DNA from: Siphonodentalium dalli
Taxonomy: Eukaryota; Mollusca; Scaphopoda; Gadilida; Siphonodentaliidae
Reading direction: 5' to 3'
Assembly: GCA_032622095.1 (NCBI GenBank)
Contig: CP136068.1
Location: 12,071,729-12,135,728 of the forward strand
Length of the DNA: 64,000 bases
Notes under the pieces: model-generated
Database searches by the model: none
Told to the model about the DNA's origin: nothing
What the model saw: the letters and a program-made list of their open reading frames with translations, nothing else
Made by a program: the position numbers and the translations under genes
Shown: piece after piece, positions 1 through 13,699 of the stretch
How positions within the stretch are numbered: the first letter of the stretch is position 1
Layout of the letters: every line of letters begins with the position of its first letter

Positions 1-497
1 GAAGCAAATGAAGTGCACGGGTTTCCAGAATCACAAATACTCTCTTCGTCATCTTGATCGTTATTGTCTAACATCAAGAATATTATGGGATTACGATCAT
101 TTTCGATTGCAATAAAAACACGGAAACCTCATCGCAAATCTCCACTGTTGTTACGAGCTTCCCTGTTCGTCTTCCCCAAGTGTTATGAAAACACATTTTC
201 TGTTTAAATCCGCCAATATCTCTTCTAATTATTATGAAGTTGTCAATGTATACAATATAACAATTGCGATACCGTTTTATTGCTAATTAATACTAAAACT
301 TTCTCCCATTATCTGCCGCGGCTCTCTTCAGACAGTTGCTGACGAAATCAACATAATTATACCCGTTCGTGTCAAAATATAACAAATATTGGTGTAAAGT
401 TATTAATTTTCATTGAAAACCTCAAAAAACAATTGCGATATTGACGATCAGAGATGAATATTTAGGCCTATGTTGATACGGTATTTACCCATTATGT
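1..497. other. No recognisable gene
   Basis: AT-rich sequence without a convincing ORF, splice-bounded exon or repeat shared with the rest of the window. I see nothing to annotate here. Confidence 0.5.
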
Positions 498-1437
498 GGG
501 GTTAATAACATCGGCCGTCGACGCGCCAGCGAGTCAATATTTGGAAGTCACACTCAGGTGGTATTGCACTAGCACGCATCACAAAATATATACTGTCCGA
601 AAACACACGAAGACACACGGGCTCCCCTGGGCTCTCGTAGCCAATATCAGCATTTGCGGGGTTAATAACACCGACCGGAGACAAGCGAGCTTGTACAATG
701 TTCTAGGTTGACCTCGTGGGTATGTCGCTACGTTATAACGTCGATATATAGTGTCCACGAGCCCATGGAAGCGCCCGGGCGGTTCCGGCCGTCCCGGGCT
801 CTTTTTGTTTATATAGCATTTTACCGGATTTTGAGGGGTTAATAACATCGGCCGTGGACGCGTCAACGAGCCAATATATGGAATTAACAATCAGGTATAT
901 TGCACTACCACGCATCACAAAAATATACTGTCCGAAAACACACGAAAACACCCGTAATCACCCGGGCTCTTAGCCAATATCGGCATTTGAGGGGTTAATA
1001 ACACCGGCCTGAGTCGACCGAGCGAGTAAAATGTTCTAGGTTGACCTCGTGGGGTATGTTGCTACGTTATAACGTCGATATATAATGTCCACGGGCCTAT
1101 GGGAGCGCCCGGGCGATCCCGGGCTCTTTTTGTTTATATAGTATTTTACCGGATTTTGAGAGGTTAATAACATCGGCCGTGGACGCGTCAACGAGTCAAT
1201 ATATGGAATTAACACTCAGGTGTATTGCACCACCCCGCATCACCAAAATATACTGTCCGAAAACACAAGAAGACACCCGTAATCACCCGGGCTCTGTTAG
1301 CCAATATCGGCATTTGAGGGGTTAAAAACACCGGCTGGAGTCGAGGGAGCGAGTAAAATGTTCTATGTTGACCTCGTGGGGTATGTCGCTACGTTATAAC
1401 GTCGAGATATAGTGTCCACGGGCGGTCCCGGGCGTTA
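498..1437 (+). repeat. Three tandem units of about 330 bp
   Basis: Units begin near 498, 835 and 1160 with GGTTAATAACATCGGCCGT and run through a block ending in a CCCGGGC-rich segment and TTTGTTTATATAG. Each unit carries a second, diverged half-copy of its own start (GGGGTTAATAACACCG) about 160 bp in, so the unit itself looks like an old duplication. The self-complementary ACGTTATAACGT recurs in every unit. The third unit is cut short at about 1437. ORFs across it run through on both strands and look like repeat artefacts. Confidence 0.8.
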
Positions 1438-1603
1438 ATTAGTCACACCCATTATAGTGAATGAAGTTAATAAATTTCCTATTAAATTGTGGTTATCTCG
1501 AGATCTATTTCATCGCATTACCAAACTAATTGAAGTTTAGAGAATTTTCATAAAAAATTACCTAGATTATCTCTTGCCATTAGATGTTGGCGTAAATCAA
1601 AAT

Positions 1604-1776
1604 TCAGGTGGGGGGGGGGGTAGATAAACTAAGCAATTTTCCACACAAAATTCTGAACTGAAATGCCTCTGCCGAAGAAAACACATGCCTCCTTCTTACC
1701 AATGATATTTTTTCTAAGTCATATAGTCATATTGAATGATAAAACTGGCCACACTACATGTTAAGGTAAGAAAAAT
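1604..1776 (+). repeat. Dispersed repeat, copy 1
   Basis: This stretch matches 4188-4365 in the same orientation: both pass through GATAAACTAAGCAATTTTCC-like sequence, then AATGCCTCTGCCGAAGAAAA and then CATAGTCATATTGAATGAT. It begins beside a run of about twelve G residues. No coding potential is seen. Confidence 0.7.
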
Positions 1777-1920
1777 TCATGCGGGGGGAATCAACTTGGT
1801 AATTTTCAATCAAAATTCACGGTCCCTCAATTATTGCCTTTTACATCCGCTAAAACAGAAAGAATATTAAAATATTGACAAATTTTGTTCTTATACTGAT
1901 CATAAATATTGAGTAAATAG

Positions 1921-2122
1921 TATGTTATGGTCAAGTTTATATGCTTTGTTATGTAAACAAAAGCCAAAAATGTTACAGAACCTGGATTTTGTTTACATAA
2001 CAGAGCGTACAAACTTGACCATAACATAAGAGTTTAGAGTTTCTTCATTCAGTGTTTATTTATTTAAAATGCTGTTGCATATCAAACAACATAATGAGGA
2101 AAAAATAAACACTGAATGAAGA
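1921..2122. repeat. Two adjacent long hairpins
   Basis: The first inverted repeat has 42-bp arms at 1921-1962 and 1987-2028, complementary except for a short internal bulge, with a 24-bp loop. The second has 21-bp arms at 2041-2061 and 2102-2122 with a 40-bp loop. The two hairpins are unrelated in sequence and only 12 bp apart. The first could be a miniature inverted-repeat element; no target duplication was identified. Confidence 0.75.
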
Positions 2123-2879
2123 AGTTATAAAACTGAATTTTCTGTGGTTACTCATATAGGCATCTGTTGAATTCAGGGTTTTTTGTTATTCGTGTGTTGT
2201 TATTGAAAAAGACTGCATGGTGAAGCGATACACAGAGTGTATTTGAGCAAAAAGGCTGCGACTTAAAAGACATGCGCATTAGGAAGCTTCAGCGGCCAGG
2301 GAAATGAATGGCGACTATAACTAAACATTATACTCCGACTCTGATAGCAGAATTTCTTATCGGGGAGATATTTTTTTAATGCTACTCCCTGGGGACACAT
2401 AATTGTCACTCCCATTCTGTTGGCATCAAACTAGATATTTTATATCTATGGTATATTTATTGTTTGGTGAATTATTAAACTTATTTCGTAAAAATATATA
2501 TAATTATATCTTGTTTGCATATGCCGATTTAGAGAACGAGATATAATCACATATCATACTCTTTTAAATATCAGATTTATGGTGGCATGGACTTAGTACG
2601 AGTGTTAATTGCTTCAAATGTGCTTGCTGCAGCGAGCGAGACCATTGGTGAATATATATAGCAACATAATGCCAACATTATACCGGTATAATATTATCCA
2701 TCAGCCACATTCGAAGTTTGGAGTAGCGGTACAATAGTTAGTGACCACCAGCTGTGGCCGGCCGTAGCTTTCTACTGCGCATGCCTAGCCGGCTATGACT
2801 GTAGCCTGCGTTGCTCAAATACACTCTCTATCACAGTCCAAAGGAGGTCTAGACCGAAAATTGATTTGCTTCCAGTGTC

Positions 2880-4400
2880 TTTGTTCTCTACCGTTGTAAA
2901 AGTGTATCCCCCCGCCTGCACATCCCCCCACAACCCCCGTCTGAATTTGTTCTCATCTCAACAACTAATGGGCAGATAGTTTATTTTTTTCATTCAATAT
3001 GACTATGCGACTAAGAAAACCCCTATCATTGGAAACAAGGAAGCAAGTATTCTTTGTGAAGGAGGCAAATTTTCATTGAAAATTATCTAGTTTATCCCCC
3101 CCACCTGAATTTGTTTTGCCTGAACACCCAACAGCCAGTTAGTCTCATTTTATCATTCAATATGACTATGCGACTAAGAAAAAGTATCATTGGCAACAAG
3201 GACGCATGTATTTTCTGTGAAATAGGCAATAATTGAAGTTCAGAGAATTTTCAAATTCAATTTAAATTCAAATTCAATTTATTTGGTATAAATTCCAGTT
3301 GTCGGAACATGGCCAATACATTTACATAACAGACAAAAAGTTTGGAGAATTTTCATTGAAAATTACCTAGTTTATCCTCCCTCTTTGGCAACAAGGAACA
3401 TGTATTTTCTGTGAAAAAGCCAATACTTGAATTCTTGCCGACCCCCCTCCCCCTTTAATTTTTTTTTACTACAATATTTTATTTTCATTGAAAATTACCT
3501 ACATGTAGCCTCCGCCTCATGCCACGAATCTCTACTCTGGCTAACGCCCGTGGAGATCATATTCCACCAGTACGGAACCTTGGAACTTTTTTAAGTTTTG
3601 ACAGGGAACCTTATACAGTCAAAAAAATAACACAGGGAATATATTTCTTAGTTATTATCTGTTCCTCACTAATATACTTTACTGTTGGTGAAGGTCCCAA
3701 CTCGAAATTTCATGATTAATGCGGATTTTTGAGAGAGATTTCGCTTTGTGTTGCTGACAATTATAGCATTTCTCCTGGGTAAATATGTTTATTGCGATAT
3801 CGGCTCACAAAGGTCATAGAAAAACATGCAATTTTGAGTTGGGACATTCACCCATTATGAAGTACATTATTAAGAAACAGATAATACCTGAGAGATATAT
3901 TCCCCGCGTTATTGTTCCGACTTTATAAGGTTCCCTGTCAAAACTTCAAAAAGTTCCAAGGTTTTGTATTAGTGGAATATGATCTCTACTACAAATTCAT
4001 ATTGAAAGATAAAATGAGACTGACTTAACTGGCCATGAGATGCTGTGGTAGAAATTATCTGGACTTTAATTATTGCCTATTTCACAAAAAGTACATGCCA
4101 ATATTAGTTTTTCTTAGTTGCATAGTCATATTGAATGATAAAATGAGACTAACTGGTCATTAGATGATGAGGTAAATACAAATTCAGGCGGGGAGGTAGA
4201 TAGACTAAGCAATTTTCCACACAAAAACAAATTCTCAACTGTAATGCCTCTGCCGAAGAAAAAACATGCTTCCTTGTCACCAATGACAGTTTTTTCTAAG
4301 TCACATAGTCATATTGAATGATATAATGACACTAACTGGCCATTACATGCGAAGGTAAGAAAAATTCAGACAGGGGAGATGATCAGGGTGGGGATATACA
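2880..4400. repeat. Foldback region with imperfect inverted arms
   Basis: The clearest arms are 3552-3716 and 3826-3985, inverted copies with scattered differences around a loop of about 110 bp. Outside them the motif AATATGACTATGCGACTAAG occurs at about 2997 and 3160 in one orientation, and its complement at about 4117 and 4297. The sequence TTTCATTGAAAATTA recurs several times. This looks like an old foldback element or clustered inverted copies of a short dispersed repeat. The 66-codon ORF at 3519-3719 lies in the left arm and is not judged to be a gene. Confidence 0.6.
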
Positions 4401-4957
4401 GTCCTTCCCAGGAGACGGGAGTGATTGTTCTCGCACCCGTACGCACTTGTACTTTTCAATTCACAGGTGCTAAAATTCGCACCCGTCCCTCTTCACAAAA
4501 TTCTAATGGCGACTGTAATTTTTGGTTCAATATTGAACTATTTTAAGGTTTATTTATATCCTTTACCATCTCAGTTCGACTATGGCTTATTGGGGTGTAA
4601 CTAGACATAGGTCTATTCCACTATGACTTTTTGTTTGAGCAAAGACCCCTTTTGCAGTGTAGTATTGCACCGTCTTCTACGTTGCGGGGGCCAATAAAAA
4701 AACGGCTCACGCTATGTTTTCATCGTGGGAAGGTCGGGGGATACCCCAGTTTATCCCGCAGGGGAGGGGAGATGCCGTAGCACATCATCATTGAAAATGG
4801 CGAAATTTACCAAACAACTGCAGACCTAATCGCGCAGTATGTGTGGATCACAGGGGCATGCCATTAAAACGAGTAAAATATAAATTAAAAAATAAGCCAC
4901 ATTTTATATAGTTGCCGGGGTATAAAATGATAGATACATGCATGAGTTATGCGCAAG

Positions 4958-5026
4958 AACCAGGCAGGTTTCAGAAAAGGCTACTCCACAACTGATAACA
5001 TATTTGTTTTACACTTCGTCGCATGA
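4958..5026 (+). pseudogene. Reverse transcriptase scrap (LINE)
   Basis: Reading from 4958 gives NQAGFRKGYSTTDNIFVLH before a stop at 5024-5026. This is the conserved reverse transcriptase block just before the catalytic region in many non-LTR retrotransposons, and it closely resembles the translated sequence near 25285-25340 in this window. No more of the domain is legible on either side, so this is a short relic. Recognition rests on about 19 residues. Confidence 0.7.
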
Positions 5027-5029
5027 GAA

Positions 5030-5980
5030 CCAAAGGGTTCTATGTCCCATTGGCACGTTTTGTGGGAAATCGATGTTGAAGATTCATGATCCGATTCTTC
5101 AAACTTAAATAGCTGTAATGTTGTTGTAGTTGAGTTAAACGGTTACAATATATCACAACGTGATTCCATGTGAAATATTAATACCTAAAACCAAAGAGTT
5201 TTCGTGAAAAACGTGAAAACGTGTTTGGAGATAGAACTTTTATGCACAAAACTGCCACTTTGTCTCCGGGCTAAAAAGCACTCGGAGATAGAACGTTATG
5301 GCTCACCGGAACTGCACATTTTGGTGCGGACTAAAGGGTTCAACAAAGGTACTGGTAAGTGGTCAGTACTGCGGGTTCGTGTTCTTGCATTTGCTTACGA
5401 TGAATTTAGGTTCGTTGCAAGGTATGTTGTAGCGTGTCTGTTACACACATATTATATATTGTTGATTTCTAGGAAGAAGCGGGAAAAAGAATTTCTCCGT
5501 TGTATTCGAATGATATTTTAATTCAAGCTAATGACACTCACGAATCCAAAATACACACAGTCTAATATTCTGAACACATCAGGTCAGTGTTAATCGCACG
5601 ATATTTATCAAACGAGGATTTTATAGTCGAAAACTTAACAACAGGCGAAAATTCTTAAAGCTTTTAAAATGTCGGTAAAACGATCGAAGTTACTGAAGAT
5701 CGGAAATCCGTACAGATTCCGCCACAAAAATCTAGATAAACCAATCATTTGACAACATCGTTGTCTCAGCACAGTGGGGTGACATGGTCTCAAATCGCGC
5801 CCTCCGTCGGATATGAAACCCTCGCACGCGACGTGGGACCCTATCATCCTCACTGGGATGAGACAACTTAAATATGATGGACACAGAAAAACACTTGATT
5901 TCCATAGAAAGTAATTTTTGGCAGTGTGTGCAAAATGGTGCATGATCTCCGGGACACGATGCCTTTACGAGTCTGTCACA
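5030..5980. other. No recognisable gene
   Basis: A 105-codon ORF at 5204-5521 and overlapping minus-strand ORFs at 5635-6073 show no recognisable domain and no compositional support. I treat the stretch as non-coding. Confidence 0.45.
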
Positions 5981-5997
5981 GTGGACGTGTGCTTGCA

Positions 5998-7490
5998 GAA
6001 TGAGGTTCCCAGAGGGTGAATTTAGTGTTGCTACCCTGTACAGCATGCTAGCATCACCAAATACACCCTCCATGGACTTAATTCTGCTCAGGCATCATCT
6101 TCTTCGAAGTATCTTAAGTATCAAATTGAAATTTAAAATTTTTGACTTGATCCCTTCTGTTCAGTTTCTATGTCCCCCTAATTGGCAGAAGATTTAATGC
6201 ATAATTGAGGTGCTCAATGGGTGTGCATTACCAACTTCAACTGTAGAACTTCAATTGTTCCTAGGTTACACATGGCTGGTGAGGCCAGATGATGAATCTG
6301 GTGATGCTAGCCCGCCTTGCAGAATATTGTCATTAAATTCACCTTTTGGGGACCTCATTCTGCAAATGTCAGACACACTATATTCAGACTTGGCTGACAT
6401 ATTATTTTCTTAACCAGGCTCACTCATACCAATGAAATCATACCCTGATTTTTTAAAGAAACATTGGGGGGTGTATATTGGCTTGAATTTGTCTTCTGTC
6501 AGGCGGTCTTTCCATCCGTCAGTCTGCTGGGATGTCTATCCATCCATCTATCAACATTTGTTTTCTTCTCCATATTAACGACCAATATCTCAGTGTGCAT
6601 GTTCCCTAGGTGACTCACAATCAGGTTTGTTCAAATAAGTTCATCATATCAAATAGGTGCAAAGCTAGGGCCATAACTCTTTCCCTCCATAGTAAATCTT
6701 AAATGGGGTCATTTTTAGGAAATGAGGTCCCCAGAGGGTGAATTCGTTGATGATATTTCACCTTGGGGAATAGTGTCATTAAATTCACCTTTTGGGGACC
6801 TCATTCTGCAAAGATCAAACATACCAAATACAGACTTGGCTGTTCCAATATTATTTTCTTAACCGCGTGCATGTTCCCTAGGTGACTCACGATCAGTTCA
6901 AATAAGTTCATCAGATCAAATATGTGCAAAGCTAGGGCCATAACTCTTTCCCTCAATAGTAAATCTTAAATGGGGTCATTTTTAAGAAATGAGGTCCCCA
7001 GAGGGTGAATTCGTTGATGGTATTCCACCTTGGGGAATAGTGTCATTAAATTCACCTTTTGGGGACCTCATTCTGCAAAGATCAAACATACCAAATACAG
7101 ACTTGGCTGTTCCAATATTATTTTCTTAACCGCGTGCATGTTCCCTAGGTGACTCACGATCAGGTTTGTTCAAATAAGTTCATCAGATCAAATAGGTGCA
7201 AAGCTAGGGCCATAACTCTTTCCCTTATAGTAAATCTTAAAATAATTTCTTTTCAAGAACCATTAAGCCTATATTAAATGTAGCTTAGATTTGGTATGGA
7301 TAGGCCTTGGGTGACCAGGTTCAGATTTGTTCAAATGGGGTCATTTTTAGGAAATGAGGTCCCCAGAGGGTGAATTCGTTGATGATATTCCACCTTGGGG
7401 AATAGTGTCATTAAATTCACCTTTTGGGGACCTCATTCTGCAAAGATCAAACATACCAAATACAGACTTGGCTGTTCCAATGTTATTTTC
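5998..7490 (+). repeat. Hairpin repeat cluster with 269-bp tandem units
   Basis: A hairpin with arms of about 24 bp (AATGAGGTCCCCAGAGGGTG and its near complement AGGTGAATT to CCTCATT) occurs intact at about 6718-6818, 6988-7075 and 7353-7440. A diverged version lies at 5998-6090 and a half copy at 6322-6375. The first two intact copies start 269 bp apart and share the intervening sequence, including CTAGGGCCATAACTCTTTCC. The third unit has about 96 bp of extra sequence. This looks like a miniature inverted-repeat element amplified in tandem. Confidence 0.75.
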
Positions 7491-7499
7491 TTAACCGCC

Positions 7500-10400
7500 A
7501 CTTATCCAGGTGAAATCATATCCTAATGAATATTGGGGGGGGGGTATATTGATAATACTAGATGAATGGATATCATACTAGTAGATGGAGATTCACATTT
7601 GTTCTAAGGGGCAGAGCTAAGAGAATTAACTCTCCTCTATCCTGTTTGGTACTGGTATGATAATATTGATTTCTAGGCAGCCTGGATGGGGGCAATGTTT
7701 GAGGCAATGGGGAAGAAATGTAGAGGGTTGGGGTTTTGACGCCTACTTTGATCAAAATTTAAACAGTTGAAAATTTCATGCCTGGTATAACATTTGTTGT
7801 AGATTAGATGTTCACATAAAAAATAGGTTAGAATTGTTCTCATAGTTTTGTTTTATTTTCAACATGTATGTTTTTATACCAACAGTCCATATGTTCCTAC
7901 TTCAGGTTAAACTGTTGGACCAAATTGGCCACAAATTTTAAATAGTAATTTTCAAACGTTTGAGAGAGAGAGAGCTTGAAGTACTGGTACCAGTTGTAAA
8001 ATTCAACCTAAGAGGGATGCAAAATGATTTTTGTGAACTTAGTACTGTGGTATGGTTGTCTTTAAAAGGTAAGAGTTTGGAGATTTGTCAGTGGTGTGCA
8101 ATTAGAAATATCAAGTTGAAGAACCCTGCTCAACGGAGAACCTCCAGCTATGTCCATGTTTAGAACAACTTGTCTTAAGTGATAGTCACATACTGACTCT
8201 TGTTGTCTTCAGAGTCCCAGTATTTTCAGTCTGTACAGTCTGGTGAGCGACCCAGTCATTGACTGTCTGTTTTAAAAAAAAGGTGGGTATACTGTTTTGC
8301 ACCTGTCCGTTGGTGCATCCGTCTGTACGTCCGTCCGATGTCTGTTCATGTCATAACAGTATTACTCGGATCTCAATGAAATTTTTATGGATATTCATAT
8401 TATTCACCACTATGAGGACATTTAATGGCACATTCAACTGTTTGTTTCGGTTTTTTGTTCTATTGACTTTGTTAATATGAAAATGCTGATTTCTGGGTCC
8501 ATATGTCTGAGTATAGCCATCATAAGTTATAGATGTGCCACACTATAGACCGATGAATTATTTCTATAGTATGACTGGAGGTGGGGGCCGCGTTGTTTGG
8601 CAATTCTTATCATACACGATGATCGGTCTCATATAAGATTTCAATGTATACAAACTTTATTTTGCTTGGTAATCAACGTGTTATATTTAAATATTGACAT
8701 GGAAATGTAGATTCCGTTTGGGTATGTCCAACTAGGAATTTCTAATTGCACTTGTAACCAAGCCAAATCTGGAAAATTATATTTGGGCTGCAAGTATATA
8801 CTAGTATACAACTGGTATACCCCAAGTTTTCCAATTGTTGTAAACATTACATGTCTCGCCAAACATCCGCTATGGTGGTAATATTTCCAAATTATGACAC
8901 TTTTAGTACAAATATTCATCAAATATATGAACGATTTTAATTTTAACATTTGATAAATGTCAATTCTTCCCTTTTTATGTCGCTGGAGGATTATCATGTC
9001 AAATGTTATTCATCCACTTAACCAGGAGTGTTTATTCCTTTTTCGAGGTGGTCATTATTCAGATTATGCACAGTTGAGCTTATAATGACTCGCAAATTAA
9101 TTACCACCTCAGCGAGCTAACACCTCGGCATTCTCGGTGGAGGACATTCGTCTGGGTAATACTCAAGCGACAACAATAGGCAGACGCGCAAGTGGGTTTT
9201 AAGTTCGAATAATGATCGAGACTTTCAGGAATATATTTATCAACTACAAAACACATAATTATTCTCCTCATAGTCATACTTGATGAAACTTATGAAAGCA
9301 TTTCAATTTAGCCCTTTCTGTACTAAATACTGATTGACTAGTAGTTCCTCATGTAATGTTTCAAAACAATTTCAACAATTTGGAGTTTTAAAAGCTGTAT
9401 ACTTGGATTTTCATTTAAGATGGACTATCTCTTCCTCGACGACCACTGTTCGGAAACGCTTTTAACAATTGATATTTATTGATTTAACAAGCAGGGGAAC
9501 TCAATCCCCACGTTCATCACATGAACACTTTGTGAACGTCTGTTCTAAAAATAGTAATGAAATATTGTCCCATTTGATATAAGAAAATATTGATATGAAA
9601 TCAAAATTTATTGATGGAAGCGTTTCTTGACAGGTGTCTTTGACATGTTTATTATTTTATGCCCTGGAATCTATAATACAACTTATTCAGGAAGAATAGA
9701 CCACATTGTTATTTTTTTATTTTATTTTTTTTATTAGTACATTTATATACAGAACAATATCTGACGATTCAATAGACGGAAATGGTGGGGGATCGACATT
9801 CGTACACAGCTCACACACACACCTTGCACGCACATTGGTATATTAATAGCATTGTATGCGTACATTACTACATGTATCATACTACCAATGATGACTATAT
9901 GGAACACGCATACCATGTTTAATCGATAAATTCACGTAGACGAAAATTGTTTCATGCTGGCAGAACTGGAAGACAAATATAATTGATAATGGCAATGATT
10001 AACGAGTTATTTACTTTGTCTTATGTCAAAAGTTCTTGATTATTTTACGTACATCATGTATACATGTATGTTCAGCCATTATTTCCAGTATTTGGACGTT
10101 ATTTGTTGGCTTCTATTTACATGACATTATGTGAAAGCACAAAACATTGTGGTTTATAAATCAAACATATCAATATAATCATCAATTATTCCAGCGATAA
10201 TACGATGGCACTGATTATGACTTCCAATGGTATTTTTGCTTGGTTTACCAAATATAGATATAGATGCACAAAAACATGACAAACCTTGAATATTACTGTT
10301 TGGTTATAATTAATTTTGGGAACCCAAACCTATTGTAACAGGTCGGGAAATGGCCTAGATCTGTGTGTGATATATGAATCTGGTTAATAAAGGGTGGTAC

Positions 10401-10870
10401 ATATATACTGTAAATTTTCACCCCCCCTTTATCATTCCATTTCCTTCTGTAAGAATTATGCTTCATGCGCAAGCTGAGCTACAGTGTCACTAATTCTTTT
10501 ATTAATGTATAATTGTATATTATCGCTTCTGTCCATTATTTGCAGGTAGGAACATGTTTGGAATTACATTGGAACTACATAGAATGAGTTCAACAGGAAC
10601 ACCTAATATTGCGATTCCGGGCTCTGAGCAACAGGTTAACCAGATCACTAGCATATATATGTCAAAGTTGTATCAAAGTGGGTGTCTAGCTGGAAATTCT
10701 CTAACATGGTGACAACGATGATCATCACCCAATCCAAGACAACCATTTCATCGTCTCTCATTGGCCTCCTTTTTCATGATGTAATTTACATTGAACAACG
10801 TTGTGGAGAGAGCAAAATTGCATTTTTCGTCTTTTCGAAAGCAACTTCGATTTAATGTTTGTACGGTTTA
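7500..10870. other. Mostly unique non-coding sequence
   Basis: I find no gene. The ORF at 8259-8480 overlaps a GTCCGTCCG-type low-complexity stretch near 8320 and looks spurious. A T-rich tract lies at about 9711-9737 and a short G run at about 7537. The minus-strand ORF at 8641-8997 has no recognisable domain. A host intron or intergenic region is possible. Confidence 0.45.
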
Positions 10871-10879
10871 TACACGTGT

Positions 10880-13490
10880 TTACAGGTACTAACTTTCTGT
10901 CAGCAATTTTGACTAATTAGGGGATTGATATTGAGTATTATTGACTGCATATAACGCCATGAGAGGGGTGTTTTTAGAGTTATTCATCTTCATCCGCAAT
11001 TTTGTCAGAGACTTCTCGTCAACCTTTTACTGGGGCACTAAAAATTATCGGTGGTGAAAAATAATAGATTTCAAAAATCGATATCTGATCATTCTGAACT
11101 TTGTTGGGTGGGTTCCTCGACTCTAATAAGTATTTTTGACCCCCTTTAATTATATTATTAATATTATAACAAAAGGGGCGTGGGACAAACACTCATTCGA
11201 TTTTGTTATATTTATCCGCGAAATATCTGCAAAATGGAGAAAAACGGCCCAAAATGGCATGTTTAAACAAATAAAATTTATTAAACAAGTCAAGAACAAG
11301 GATTCATGATTCATTACGCCCTCTTTTCACCGTCAAATTCCATGGAATGAAACATACATTATGCACAAAGTAATTTTATTTTTGTGCAAAATCTAGTAAC
11401 AACATGGGAAAGGTGAATATGTTTCGGTTTATTTGACTGAAAAATGTTTTTATGCATTTGACGATTTGTTGCAACAATAAATTTTGTTTTAAGTGTAACT
11501 ACTATGTTTGTAATTTGTAACACGCCTCAGTATTGTTAACAAAATGTACACGTACTTGTCGAGCCGAGCTTATGAGCCTATTTGATGGCCGGATATTGAC
11601 TTTCAAAAGTTTGTTCACTTTCTGTTAGCAATTTTGACTAATTAGGTGATGGATATTTTCTTTGATGCATATCACGACATCAGGGGTGTGTTTGGCTTCA
11701 AGTGGACTACATATTGTCAAAATTATATTAAAAATTGATTTTTGGCTTAGCCAGGTGCATGAGCCGAGGCAATTCTGCTCGATTGAAATGGTATGAAAGA
11801 GACAATACTATTTCTGATGCCATGCACTTGGTGTCTCGATGCTCTTAATAAGTAATATGGGAGAGTGGCTCCGCCCAGTTGTGACGAGGGATACTAATAC
11901 TACCATGCCCGCAATGTTTACTGGGTTGAAGACATAAATGTCTGAAGGGTGCTTCCATCTGTTTTTTTATTGGTTAAAACTTTATAATATTTCGGACATG
12001 TCTATATTCTTTGGAATTATTTATAGGGTGCTGTGTAGTCCACAAGATAAAACACACAAACAAATATATTATTATTATTATAGTTCTAACAGAAGGGCGT
12101 GGGACAAATTGCCTTTGAACGATAGACCCATTAGTGCAAGCTCTCATTAGTATCAAAGGTATCAAACCACTCATTGATTTTCGTTTATTTATTTACGAAT
12201 ATCTTTAAAATGGAGAAAAACCCCCCAAACTGGACTTTTTGTTTTTCATTTTTTTTCAAAGAGCCAAGAACAAAGATTCATAGGGCCCTATTTTCATCGC
12301 CAATGTTGTGTAGTTATGTCCAGTGTTGCATGGTTATCAATTTATTGAGTTAAATTACCTCAAATATCCCATTTCATAACCAAAGTTCTGGATTGCGGAC
12401 AAATTCCATGCAATGAACATACATAGATGCATAAAGTAATAATTTGATTGCAAAAAGGTGAATATGTTTCGGTTTATTTGACTGAAAATTGTTTTGATGC
12501 ATTTGACGATTTGTTGCAACAATAAATTTAGTTTTAAGTGTAACTACTATGTTTGTAATTTGTAACACGCCTCAATATGTTAACAAAATGTCCATGTACT
12601 TGTCGAGCCGAGCTTATGGGCCTATTTGATGGCCGGATATTGACTTTCAAAAGTTTGTTCACTTTCTATTAGCAATTTTGACTAATTAGGTGATGGATAT
12701 TTTCTTTGATACATATAACGACATCAGGGGTGTGTTTGGCTTCACGTGGACTACATATTGTCAAAACTATATTAAAAATTGATTTTTGGCTTAGCCAGGT
12801 GCATGAGCCGAGGCAATTCTGCTCGATTGAAATGGTATGAAAGAGACAATACTATTTATGATGCCATGTACTTGGTGTCTCGAGGCTCTTAATAAGTAAT
12901 ATGGGAGAGTGGCTCCGCCCAGTTGTGACGAGGGATTCTAATAGTACCATGCCCGCAATGTTTACTGGGTTGAAGACAGAAATGTCTGAAGGGTGCTTCC
13001 ATCTGTTTTTTATTGGTTAAAACTTAATAATATTTCGGACATGTCTATATTCTTTGGAATTATTTATAGAGCGCTGTGTATTCCCCAAGATAAAACACAC
13101 AAACAAATATATTGTTATTATAGTTCTAACAGAAGGCGTGGGACAAATTGCATATGAACGATGGACCCATTAGTGCAAGCTCCCATTAGTACCAAAGGTA
13201 TCAAACCACTCATTGATTTTCTTCTATTTATTTACGAATATCTTTAAAATGGAGAAAACCCCCCCAAAATGGACTTCTTTTGTTTCATTTTGTTTTCAAA
13301 GAGTCAAGAACAAAGATTTTCATCGCCAATGTTGTGTAGTTATATCCAGTGTTACATGGTTATCAATTTAGTGAGTTAAATTACCTCAAATATCCCATTT
13401 CATAACCACAGTTCTGGATTGCGGACAAATTCCATGCAATGAACAAACATAGATGCATAAATAATTGTATTGCAAAATCTAGTGAACATT
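10880..13490 (+). repeat. Long tandem repeat, unit about 1.03-1.06 kb
   Basis: Two near-complete units, about 11334-12398 and 12399-13426, share the same order of blocks: AGGTGAATATGTTTCGG, GTCGAGCCGAGCTTATG, the AATTTTGACTAATTAGG block, GAGTGGCTCCGCCCAGTTG and GGCGTGGGACAAA. A shorter, more diverged unit lies upstream at about 10880-11333, and the start of a further unit at about 13427-13490. ORFs at 11938-12174 fall inside a unit and are not conserved as proteins. Confidence 0.85.
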
Positions 13491-13699
13491 TCTGAGAACA
13501 TTAAAGACCTTCATTTCTCTTATTATTCATGGTAAGAAACATGGTGTTGTAATTAAATCAAGCTGAAACCATAAATGCTCTGAACTATGTTTTTTATTAT
13601 TTTTGGATTTTTTAAATAAATAATTAAATTGTTTTCTCCATTGTTATTTGATCCACATGTGCAAATCAATCTATACATTTAAAGGTTCTTTTTGGCTTA

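Noticed and set aside
5204-5521. 105-codon ORF as a gene
   Set aside because: No recognisable domain, and no splice or polyadenylation context that I could identify.
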